Shown here: positions 1 through 6,137 of the stretch, one piece after another | Numbering within the stretch: position 1 is the first letter of the stretch | Layout of the letters: each line of letters begins with the position of its first letter | NCBI GenBank assembly: GCA_964609655.1 | Contig: CAZSUA010000107.1 | Coordinates: 1-15,859 of the forward strand | Direction: 5' to 3' | DNA: 15,859 bases | DNA from: JBBRRP01 sp964609655 | GTDB lineage: Bacteria; Myxococcota_A; Polyangia; Polyangiales; Polyangiaceae | Notes under the pieces: generated by a model | What the model was told of the DNA's origin: nothing | Databases searched by the model: none | What the model saw: the letters and a program-made list of their open reading frames with translations, nothing else | Position numbers and translations under genes: made by a program

Positions 1-67
1 GAAATACCTAGAACGCTTCGCCACCGGGCCCTACGCTGCCCAGGCGAAATCACTCCTTCGACGCTAA
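1..67 (+). CDS. C-terminal end of an upstream gene (partial)
   Basis: Reading from base 2 gives 21 residues ending at a TAA at 65-67, with the sense KYLERFATGPYAAQAKSLLR. The pattern of an aromatic/hydrophobic helix, a Gly-Pro turn and an Ala-rich helix resembles the last repeat of TPR-type proteins, such as secreted or FecR-like myxobacterial proteins. This is an inference from only 21 residues. The gap to the HIT gene is 33 bases, so the two may be cotranscribed. The other frames do not read as well. Function cannot be assigned. Confidence 0.4.
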   Translation, partial: KYLERFATGPYAAQAKSLLRR

Positions 68-100
68 ACTCCCGCAGCTTGAACCGAAAACGCAGACCCC

Positions 101-520
101 ATGACTGACACGCTCTTTACGAGAATCATCCGCGGCGAAGTCCCCTCGTTCAAAGTCTACGAAGATGCGCTTGTCTATTCGTTCTTGGACATCCATCCCG
201 TCGCACCAGGCCATACGTTGGTGGTGCCCAAAGAGCCCGCGGTGACTCTCGACGCACTCTCGGATGAATCAGCAGCGGCCCTCGGCCGAGCACTGCCCAG
301 GATTTGCCGTGCGGTGCAGAAAGCCACAGGCGTCAGTGCATTCAACGTGTTGCAGAACAACGGCCCAGAAGCGCATCAAGCCGTACCGCATGTACACTTT
401 CACATCATCCCCAAGCCCGATGAGAACCAGGGGCTCGGCATCGGCTGGCCCGCACAAAGCTTAGAGCTTGAGCAGGGAAAGCAGCTGGCTGCCGAAATCG
501 TTCGCTGGCTCCAAGCTTAA
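101..520 (+). CDS. HIT-family nucleotide hydrolase (HinT-like)
   Basis: A 139-residue protein of the usual HIT-family size. The N-terminus (TLFTRIIRGEVPSFKVYED) matches the HinT/PKCI branch, and the histidine triad HVHFHII lies near residues 97-103, with the middle His of HxHxH as the expected nucleophile. HinT enzymes are cytosolic purine nucleoside phosphoramidases acting on AMP-linked substrates; the physiological substrate here is unknown. The ATG at 101 has no strong ribosome-binding site, but it gives the canonical N-terminus. The last third of the gene (from base 407) is present again at 3881-4000. The two copies share 45 identical bases and then differ by about 12 mismatches in the next 66, mostly synonymous. 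The 3' end of this gene may therefore have been replaced by incoming DNA. Confidence 0.93.
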   Translation: MTDTLFTRIIRGEVPSFKVYEDALVYSFLDIHPVAPGHTLVVPKEPAVTLDALSDESAAALGRALPRICRAVQKATGVSAFNVLQNNGPEAHQAVPHVHFHIIPKPDENQGLGIGWPAQSLELEQGKQLAAEIVRWLQA

Positions 521-553
521 CGCCGTTTCCCCAGTTCACTGGGGGTGCTGAGG
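407..553 (+). repeat. Direct repeat, left copy (3' end of HIT gene)
   Basis: Left member of an imperfect direct repeat whose right copy is at 3881-4044, offset 3474 bases. Bases 407-451 are identical to 3881-3925. By eye about 12 of the following 66 bases differ, and similarity resumes after the stop codon at the string ggggtgctgagg (542-553 versus 4031-4042). The repeat brackets the minus-strand protease/lipoprotein cassette, like the attachment ends of an inserted element. Confidence 0.85.
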
Positions 554-592
554 GCCGCCCTAAGTTCGCTTGCGGCTGCAGGCGCCGACCCA

Positions 593-1532
593 TCACAGCA
601 GAGACTCATCAAGGATTTGAAATATCAGGTAGCGTCCGGGCAGCGGGACGTCAGGGCAGGCTGAAAAGCCAACGAGATCGCGAGCATAGTCCACGATCAC
701 CGACTGGTGCCCCTGTTCGAGCATTAGTGTGGCGGGCTGGCGGTTCGCGATGCGACCTACGTCCCCTCCGTAGCTAAACGAGGTCCAGAGCACCGTTGAG
801 CTTTCATAACATGTATCGAGCGAGAGCCTGCAGCTAGGTTCAAACGAAAGCGTAAACGGCGCCCTGAACGTTTCTAGAACTGCGGGGTCGAAGTAAGCTC
901 GATAAGAGAAAAATAGGAGCTTGCCAGTTTGGTTGCGCAGCTGGATCACGATATCACCGTCGCGAGGACCACCAGCAAAGCTTGCAAACTGAACTTGAAG
1001 CTCAGCGCCATCCGTAAACTTAGGGAAATTGAGCCCCGTAAGCTCGATTGTAGAAGCGTCATCAAGACTCAACTTCATGCCTTGACTCGGGCCATAGCCG
1101 CCGTCCATCAGCTTGACGACGCCTTTGCCTTTGAAAGTCTTGAAGGCCTGGGGCTGCACAACGACGGGTCCTTCGGTCGGAATGAGCTCCTGGAGCGTGC
1201 ACTCGCGTAACGGCGTCGTTCCCCCTGTTCCGNNNNNNNNNNNNNNNNNNNNNNNNNNNNNNNNNNNNNNNNNNNNNNNNNNNNNNNNNNNNNNNNNNNN
1301 NNNNNNNNNNNNNNNNNNNNNNNNNNNNNNNNCTTGTTCCGCTTGTTCCGCTTGTTCCGCTTGTTCCGCTTGTTCCGCTTGTTCCGCTTGTTCCGCCCGC
1401 GTTACCATTCGCTCCGCCGAAGCCCGCGAGCGTAGTGGCGTTTGAAGGGGCTCCGTCGATTGCCGTTGATCCGCACGCACTAGTCAACACGCCAGCCAGA
1501 AACGCTACCCCAAGAGTCGTCGAAGTCTTCAT
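593..1532 (-). CDS. Gly/Thr/Ser-repeat lipoprotein of unknown function, interrupted by assembly gap
   Basis: Starts at the ATG at 1532 with MKTSTTLGVAFLAGVLTSAC, a lipoprotein signal peptide with the lipid-accepting Cys at residue 20. A low-complexity linker of Gly-Thr-Ser tripeptides follows (9-base repeats) and runs into the 100-N gap at 1233-1332. Beyond the gap the linker resumes as GTGGTTPL and continues into a globular domain of about 200 residues with paired cysteines, ending at 593. That domain is rich in beta-strand-like segments and I do not recognise it. The two halves lie in different frames only because the gap size is arbitrary (100 is not a multiple of 3), so this is probably one intact gene. 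Its start overlaps the stop of the upstream Cys-rich gene (ATGA), so the two are translationally coupled. It is likely tethered to a membrane and exposed. Confidence 0.75.
1233..1332. other. Assembly gap of exactly 100 N
   Basis: The run of 100 N is the conventional placeholder for a gap of unknown size. It sits inside the tandem 9-base repeat that encodes the lipoprotein linker. Repeat collapse during short-read assembly is the likely cause, so the real length of the linker is unknown. Confidence 0.97.
1333..1395. repeat. 9-bp tandem repeat (7 perfect copies visible)
   Basis: Seven perfect head-to-tail copies of cttgttccg run from the edge of the N gap. Read on the minus strand each unit encodes Gly-Thr-Ser. 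A variant unit (ctgttccg) lies on the other side of the gap at about 1225-1232, so the array spans the gap. Such arrays vary in length by slippage in steps of three residues without breaking the reading frame. Confidence 0.95.
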
Positions 1533-2218
1533 TGCTCTCTACCCTTCACAAAGGCCGCGCTAAGATCGCTCACGTCTGACTCTACCGCTAGAGCGGCTGG
1601 AACAATAGGCCCGGTGGGCGGCACAATTTCCGCTCTGGGCTGCTCGTGGGTGGGGCCTAGTCCCTTGCTGGTGCAGCTTGATCTGAGGAACGTGTTGCCC
1701 CTCACGTCGCTGAACGCATCCGATCCCCACCGTACAAGGATACACATCTCGCCCTCCGGGCAGTCGGACCTCCGCGAACAATCCGTGCTCGCTCTGAGCA
1801 GGCAGTGATCGACCGCACACACCTCGCTCCCCATGCAATCAGCTGAGGTACGACAGGGGCCACAAAAACCATCTTCTCGGCAGGCGAGAGAGAGCTGACA
1901 GCCGACAGCCGGCTCACACGGCGCCCTAACCGATAGATCAATCGGCATGCCTTGCCACTCCTCCCGCGCACGAGGGTGGAACCTGAGATTGAGATTTCGT
2001 GCCGGCTGAACCTCTCCAACCGGCTTAGTGCTGAGTGGGTTTTGTGCGGCTCGCACGACCTTTCTCGGTTTCACCGAAAGGCGCGTGACACTTCGGCCAC
2101 TTGCCAACGTATCGGGAGCAGCGACTCTCCTGGTTTGCGCGCTCCAAAAGAACGCAACGCCGCCAAACACGAACGCAGATATCACGAAAATCAATGCGTG
2201 CTGGGAATGACGTTTCAT
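1529..2218 (-). CDS. Membrane-anchored Cys-rich protein of unknown function
   Basis: About 229 residues from the ATG at 2218 (MKRHSQ...). I chose this start because a single hydrophobic segment, ALIFVISAFVFGGVAFFW, follows at once; longer in-frame starts at 2260 (ATG), 2290 (ATG) and 2311 (TTG) would put a charged leader in front of it. After the anchor come about 70 polar residues, then a block with 12 cysteines in the spacing C..DGFC.PC.TSADC.GSEVC...C. This pattern recurs in myxobacterial secreted proteins and resembles disulfide-rich EGF/Dickkopf-like modules. The rest of the C-terminus is Pro-rich. It is probably extracytoplasmic with disulfides; the function is unknown. Its stop overlaps the lipoprotein start by ATGA. 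The metalloprotease gene ends 89 bases upstream of this start, so all three probably form one transcript. Confidence 0.7.
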   Translation of the reverse strand: MKRHSQHALIFVISAFVFGGVAFFWSAQTRRVAAPDTLASGRSVTRLSVKPRKVVRAAQNPLSTKPVGEVQPARNLNLRFHPRAREEWQGMPIDLSVRAPCEPAVGCQLSLACREDGFCGPCRTSADCMGSEVCAVDHCLLRASTDCSRRSDCPEGEMCILVRWGSDAFSDVRGNTFLRSSCTSKGLGPTHEQPRAEIVPPTGPIVPAALAVESDVSDLSAAFVKGREQ

Positions 2219-2307
2219 AGGGTTAGCTTGGCTAGGTGTTGGACCGCGCGCCCGCCCCATTTTCCCTGCAGAGCAGACGCGCGCCCGCATACTAGAAGGC
2301 CAGCGTT

Positions 2308-3513
2308 TCAAGGCGAACAGTTGTTCAATCGCTGTGTACTTGTGACTTGGTTAAGTTTGGCCTGAAAGTCCACTGAAGCGCGGGTATCCTGTTTGTTTGG
2401 GTCTATCGTCGTCAGCGCAGTGGTTTGCCATGGTTCATTCACGTTGCCATCGGCAATTCCGGACCCGAAAGTCGAGAGTTCATTGACAAGTATGCCGAAC
2501 CAGAAATCGCTGCTGGTGTCCGCTCCAAGGAGGTCAGAATATAGGGTATCATGAACGGAATCGTACACGTCCCAAAGGTACCTCTGAGTCGAGAGCTCCC
2601 ATCGGCTTTCGTCTTGGGCACAGTTGCTGCTTGAACGAACTTCTTGATTGAAACCGTTCGCGTCGCAACTTGAAAACGTTGCGAAGCACCACTGTGGCTG
2701 TGGTGCCCAATGCCAATATGAAGGGACAGTCCCCAGGAAGGATGCGAGCCCCTCTGGAAAACTCGCCATCTTCCACTCCACAGAGTTCACGGTGTGAGTA
2801 CCGCCCCAACAACCATTTGGGCTTGCTACGGTGCAGGCGGTTGGCCAATTGTACGCCGCGGTGAATTTCAGGGCAGGCTGGATTAGGTAGTGGAGCATGT
2901 GTCCCATCTCATGGTGCTGGACTGCGATAGGGAAACGAGCAGCTTGAACGCCAAGCTTAACTTGCCGATTCGAAGGGATCTGGTCGACGAATCCTCCGTT
3001 TGCGGCGGCGGCCGGGTGGTTCGGTAGGATCCGAACCTGACTCCAGTTGGTCAGCGCGGCGCCTGAGTATCGAAACGCATCGTACCAGGCCCTTTCGGCC
3101 GAGTGGTATGCCTGGCGGATCTCCAGATCACCCCACAGCCAGGTACCGGAGTTCTTGGTGCCTCCGGCTACCACAGGGAAACTACTGCTCCCCGACCAGA
3201 ACGGCCCATCCGGAGCTGTCGAGTCCGCAACCCAGAACCGCCCGTCTATCTGGTAGTAGGACCAGCGCACAGTTGCCGAAGTGGGGGTTGTCGCGCGCGT
3301 CCAAGAAATTGAAAAGTTGCCGTTCACGTCACTGCTTGAAATACCAATGACTATGCCATTTTGATCGGCTAGTTCCATGTTGCCGTCCCGGTAACGGTTC
3401 CGGTCACTGCAAGAGCCTCCCCTGAGGCAAAAACCGACAACAACGTAGCGATCGCATTTATCGACTCCAATCCGCGCTTCTCGTTTTGTTCGCAAATCAA
3501 TTTTTCCGATCAA
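2308..3513 (-). CDS. HExxH zinc metalloprotease-like protein, N-terminus uncertain
   Basis: A 401-residue frame that reads as protein through most of its length. The motif HEMGH (His201, Glu202, His205), preceded by another His, is the HExxH zinc site of zincin proteases. FPEGLASF places Glu254 about 50 residues later, where gluzincins keep their third ligand. Residues 46-72 (MELADQNGIVIG...DVNGNFSISW) look like a carboxypeptidase-regulatory-type beta-sandwich, a common N-terminal module of secreted proteases. Several Cys pairs (TACTVASPNGC, CFATFSSC) also suggest an exported protein. The annotated start is a TTG; the first in-frame ATG is at 3378. No signal peptide is visible, and the frame stays open back to 3627 through a run of ten G without any ATG or GTG. 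The 5' end is therefore probably missing or frameshifted. Base composition looks more AT-rich than the flanks. Substrate unknown. Confidence 0.65.
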   Translation of the reverse strand: MIGKIDLRTKREARIGVDKCDRYVVVGFCLRGGSCSDRNRYRDGNMELADQNGIVIGISSSDVNGNFSISWTRATTPTSATVRWSYYQIDGRFWVADSTAPDGPFWSGSSSFPVVAGGTKNSGTWLWGDLEIRQAYHSAERAWYDAFRYSGAALTNWSQVRILPNHPAAAANGGFVDQIPSNRQVKLGVQAARFPIAVQHHEMGHMLHYLIQPALKFTAAYNWPTACTVASPNGCWGGTHTVNSVEWKMASFPEGLASFLGTVPSYWHWAPQPQWCFATFSSCDANGFNQEVRSSSNCAQDESRWELSTQRYLWDVYDSVHDTLYSDLLGADTSSDFWFGILVNELSTFGSGIADGNVNEPWQTTALTTIDPNKQDTRASVDFQAKLNQVTSTQRLNNCSP

Positions 3514-3540
3514 AAGATCCGGAACCGTCTGCTTCGGATA

Positions 3541-3550
3541 CCCCCCCCCC
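3541..3550. repeat. C10 homopolymer (G10 on minus strand)
   Basis: Ten consecutive C lie 28 bases upstream of the TTG used as the metalloprotease start. On the minus strand this reads as G10 within a frame that stays open into the protease. Runs this long are prone to slippage in the cell and to sequencing error, and either could hide the true 5' end of the protease gene. Confidence 0.9.
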
Positions 3551-3730
3551 TCGACTTTGTCAACCCTTGAAATCGTTCCAGCGTAACGTCGATGCGTGTC
3601 AGCCAGGGCGACACCCGAAGGTTGGACTCAAACACCAGGCCAGGCTTCCAACCCGCTGCACGGTGGAGACTCACTCGGCCCGCAAGATGCGATACAAATA
3701 CAGGCTCCTTCTTCAATCGGCCCAGGGTCA

Positions 3731-3800
3731 GCATGTGACAAAAGTCGACTTTCGGTGGTTCCTGCGGAAATGGACCGTAACGCGTGTGACAAAATTCGAT
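3731..3800. repeat. Pair of imperfect 19-bp direct repeats 51 bp apart
   Basis: gcatgtgacaaaagtcgac at 3731-3749 and gcgtgtgacaaaattcgat at 3782-3800 agree at 16 of 19 positions with identical phase and a 51-base offset. The first overlaps a perfect 12-base palindrome, aaagtcgacttt. They may be protein-binding sites or part of a dispersed intergenic repeat family; the sequence alone does not decide. Confidence 0.6.
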
Positions 3801-3880
3801 GACGCAAGCTGGCGACCCACGGCCCCGGTTTGCGCTTATGGGCCAGCACCTGCGCACCCCGATGCGTAGTTTCGTGCTGT

Positions 3881-4000
3881 ATCCCCAAGCCCGATGAGAA
3901 CCAGGGGCTCGGCATCGGCTGGCCCACCCGAAGCTTGGAGCTTGAGCAAGGTAAGCAGCTTGCTTCAGAAATCGCTCGCTGGCTTCAAGCCGAACGCTGA
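3881..4000 (+). pseudogene. Duplicated 3' fragment of HIT-family gene
   Basis: Encodes 39 residues beginning IPKPDENQGLGIGWP and ending in a TGA at 3998-4000, clearly the C-terminus of a HIT protein without its catalytic triad. It aligns without gaps to codons of the intact gene from base 407. The first 45 bases are identical. After that six codons differ silently and four change the residue (Ala/Thr, Gln/Arg, Ala/Ser, Val/Ala). It runs two codons longer because the intact gene has TAA where this copy has GAA. There is no start, ribosome-binding site or 5' half upstream; homology stops abruptly at 3881. It most likely is the displaced original 3' end of the HIT gene, left on the far side of an insertion. 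Confidence 0.88.
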
Positions 4001-4143
4001 AACCGTGCTCGCCACCGTTCGCCATTCGGCGGGGTGCTGAGGCCCCCAGCGGCCGATGCCAGAACCCCATATTTTGGCCCGAATTGCCGATTTTTGGTAC
4101 TGTTCACCCTGAGATGAATCCCTTTTTTACGCGCGCTCAATTC

Positions 4144-4148
4144 AGGAA
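4144..4148 (+). promoter_or_regulatory. Ribosome-binding site deciding the endopeptidase start
   Basis: AGGAA lies seven bases before the ATG at 4156 and supports that codon over the TTG at 4084 and the ATG at 4114, both of which would bury the signal peptide behind a polar leader. Confidence 0.65.
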
Positions 4149-4155
4149 CAAGTTC

Positions 4156-5337
4156 ATGAACGACTTGGTAAAGAGGGCATCTTTACTGCTGTTTCTTGCA
4201 TGGCTGGCGCCTTCACCGGCTCTCGCGAAGGTAACACCAGCTCGGCCCCGTTCACTGCCCGCCCGAACTTCAATACCCAGCAAGACCTTAACACTCAACA
4301 AGAAAACATCCGAGAAGTCTGGCCTCCCGCAGGCGCCGCGCATGCCAGCCCCCGCACCCGAGCGCTCCGTATTCACCACGGAGGCGACACGTTCGATCGG
4401 TGCCATCAGCCTGGGCCTGCCCCATGTTGGATATTTGATTAACGGCGTCGGGTTGAAGAGTGATCCGCGTTGGGTGGTGACGGTCCCACAACATCGCTTT
4501 GGCACCGAGGAAACCATCGCTGGGCTGACCCGCGCTATCGCCGCAGTGCACGAGCTATTCCCGAATTCTCCGCCCGTCATGATTGGCTCGCTCAGCCCCC
4601 AAGGCGGCGGCTTTGCTCCACCCCACAAGAGCCACCGCACGGGGCGTGATGTCGACGTCTATTTCTACAAAACGGATGGCAAGACCTGGTTCAAGCCCGC
4701 GCAGCATGATGACATCGATTATCCGCGCAGCTGGGCCATTTTGAAGGCTTTCCTCACGCAGACCCCGATCGACTACGTGTTGCTCGATCGCCAGCTGCAA
4801 ACGTGGTTTCGTGAGTACGCAACTTCCATCGGCGAAGATCCACTCTGGCTCAAGCAAATGTTCGAAGGCGAAGGCCGCTACCCCAACCCTGCCATCAAGC
4901 ATGAGCCCGGTCATAACAATCACTTTCATGTTCGCTTCGCGAGCCCTATCGCGCGCGAGCGCGGCAGGCTGCTGTACGATCAATTGGTAGCCGAGGGGCA
5001 TCTCCAGCGCACGGAACGCAAGGCCAAACACGTGGTCCGCCGTGAGGATTCACTCACAAGGGTTGCCAAGGCCTACCACACCAGCACCGAACGCATCGTG
5101 GGGCTCAATCAACTCAAGGCGCGTCGACTGCGTGTTGGCCAGATCCTGATCGTTCCTGAAGCCATCGAATTGCCGGGAGCGAAAGCGCCGGTGCTACTCG
5201 CGAATTTCCCCAAACCTGGCGAGAAAGCAAGCGGTGTGGCCGACACGCTCTCTAGCCTTACGGCACTTGAGCAAGAAATCGATGAGGCGCTTTCAAAGCT
5301 GCCAGCTCCGGCTCCCGTGACTGTGCAAGAACAGTAA
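4156..5337 (+). CDS. Secreted LAS-type murein endopeptidase (M74/MepA-like) with LysM domain
   Basis: 393 residues from the ATG at 4156. The N-terminus MNDLVKRASLLLFLAWLAPSPALA is a typical Sec signal peptide. A Pro/Thr-rich stretch of about 50 residues follows, then the catalytic domain. It carries HKSHRTGRDVDV (His157/160, Asp165/167) and HEPGHNNHFHVRF (His249-His258), the two zinc-binding blocks of penicillin-insensitive murein endopeptidases, which cut D-Ala-meso-DAP cross-links in peptidoglycan. Residues about 291-334 (HVVRREDSLTRVAKAYH...LRVGQILIVP) form a LysM peptidoglycan-binding repeat, absent from E. coli MepA. The C-terminal tail is Ala/Pro-rich. It acts in the periplasm, in cell-wall remodelling or, in a predator, possibly on prey wall; the latter is speculation. 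An ABC ATPase gene starts three bases after the stop, so the two are probably cotranscribed although no functional link is obvious. Confidence 0.88.
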   Translation: MNDLVKRASLLLFLAWLAPSPALAKVTPARPRSLPARTSIPSKTLTLNKKTSEKSGLPQAPRMPAPAPERSVFTTEATRSIGAISLGLPHVGYLINGVGLKSDPRWVVTVPQHRFGTEETIAGLTRAIAAVHELFPNSPPVMIGSLSPQGGGFAPPHKSHRTGRDVDVYFYKTDGKTWFKPAQHDDIDYPRSWAILKAFLTQTPIDYVLLDRQLQTWFREYATSIGEDPLWLKQMFEGEGRYPNPAIKHEPGHNNHFHVRFASPIARERGRLLYDQLVAEGHLQRTERKAKHVVRREDSLTRVAKAYHTSTERIVGLNQLKARRLRVGQILIVPEAIELPGAKAPVLLANFPKPGEKASGVADTLSSLTALEQEIDEALSKLPAPAPVTVQEQ

Positions 5338-5340
5338 GCG

Positions 5341-6108
5341 ATGCACGCTCCCGCCGTTGCCGCTCACGCGCTCAGCGTTGATTTTGGCGCACGACGTGTG
5401 CTTTCCGAGGTCTCATTCCAGGCAGAATCAGGTGAGATCGTCGCGCTCTTGGGACCCAATGGAGCCGGTAAGACGACGTTCTTGCGCGCACTCGCCGGCC
5501 TCACGCGGTACTCCGGAAGTGTTTCCGTGGGGGGCGCGGATCTACAGACCTTAACTCCTCGAGAACGCGCCCAGAAGCTAGCATACGTGCCTCAGAAGTC
5601 GCTGCTCAGCGCGCCGATGTTGGTCTGGGATGTTGTCGCGTTGGCGCGTTACAGCCGACACACGGGCATCTCGGGGAACTCAGAAAGTGATCGGCTGGCC
5701 ATCGCCCAGGCTCTAAAAGCTGTAGATGCCGAAGATTTGCAGGAGCGCCCCTTCAACGAACTTTCCGGCGGCGAACAACGGCGTGTGCTGTTGGCGCGAG
5801 CCTTGGCAACCGGCGCTGAAGTCATTCTGTTGGATGAACCCACGGCAGCTCTCGACGTTCGTTTCGCCCTTGGCTTTCTAGAACTCCTGAAAACACTGAG
5901 CCAAAAGGGCCATTTGATTGTCCTCGCCCTGCACCACCTGGACGAAGCCCTGCGCTTCACGGACCGCAGCCTGCTCTTGCGCGATGGGCGTGTGTTGGCC
6001 GAGGGCCCATCGTCGGAAGTGATCACGAAAGAGCGCGTTTTAGCGGGATATGGTGTGGATTTGGTGATGGGTGGGGGGTTGGGGTTCGAACTCCGCCGAA
6101 CTCCGTAA
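5341..6108 (+). CDS. ABC importer ATPase, BtuD/FecE/HmuV family
   Basis: 255 residues with every ATPase motif: Walker A GPNGAGKT (38-45), Q-loop in YVPQK, signature LSGGEQ (141-146), Walker B VILLDEP (161-167) and the switch His in LALHHLDEAL (about 198). Overall sequence and length fit the type II importer subfamily that energises uptake of cobalamin, haem or ferric siderophores. It lies in the cytoplasm bound to a FecCD-type permease. The likely permease and binding protein are the next two genes, encoded on the opposite strand and converging on it with only 29 bases between. Regulation of the ATPase is therefore separate from that of its partners and coupled to the endopeptidase gene, three bases upstream. 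Substrate not decidable. Confidence 0.9.
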   Translation: MHAPAVAAHALSVDFGARRVLSEVSFQAESGEIVALLGPNGAGKTTFLRALAGLTRYSGSVSVGGADLQTLTPRERAQKLAYVPQKSLLSAPMLVWDVVALARYSRHTGISGNSESDRLAIAQALKAVDAEDLQERPFNELSGGEQRRVLLARALATGAEVILLDEPTAALDVRFALGFLELLKTLSQKGHLIVLALHHLDEALRFTDRSLLLRDGRVLAEGPSSEVITKERVLAGYGVDLVMGGGLGFELRRTP

Positions 6109-6137
6109 CAACTGCACTTGAGGGGGCGTTTCGGAAC

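Larger units (their letters stand above)
3514..4155. other. Non-coding stretch with G10/C10 tract, short direct repeats and HIT remnant
   Basis: No convincing intact gene lies between the metalloprotease frame and the endopeptidase gene. It holds a C10 homopolymer at 3541-3550 (G10 on the coding strand of the protease), a pair of 19-base direct repeats at 3731-3749 and 3782-3800, a 12-base palindrome aaagtcgacttt at 3741-3752, and a fragment of the HIT gene at 3881-4000. The open frames across it on both strands are Arg/Ser/Pro-rich and look like chance frames in GC-rich DNA. The promoter of the 4156 gene should lie in the last 100 bases; I see no clear consensus. Confidence 0.6.

Noticed and set aside
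529..544. Hairpin ccccagt-tc-actgggg between the HIT gene and the lipoprotein gene, considered as a terminator
   Set aside because: The stem is perfect but no T run follows on either strand, so an intrinsic terminator cannot be claimed; the region is only 72 bases between converging genes.
1333..1395. Tandem repeat considered as a CRISPR array
   Set aside because: The units are 9 bases, perfectly contiguous without spacers, and in frame with a coding linker.
3486..3869. 127-residue open frame on the plus strand
   Set aside because: It crosses the C10 tract and the start region of the protease on the other strand, has no ribosome-binding site and a random-looking composition.
3510..4070. 186-residue open frame on the minus strand across the non-coding stretch
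   Set aside because: Its N-terminal third is the antisense of the HIT gene fragment (the same antisense peptide appears opposite the real HIT gene at 405-596), and the rest is Arg/Pro/Trp-rich without protein character.
4072..4112. Possible sigma-70 promoter (ttggcc ... tactgt) before the endopeptidase gene
   Set aside because: Both boxes are poor matches and the spacing is 18 bases; too weak to list as a feature.
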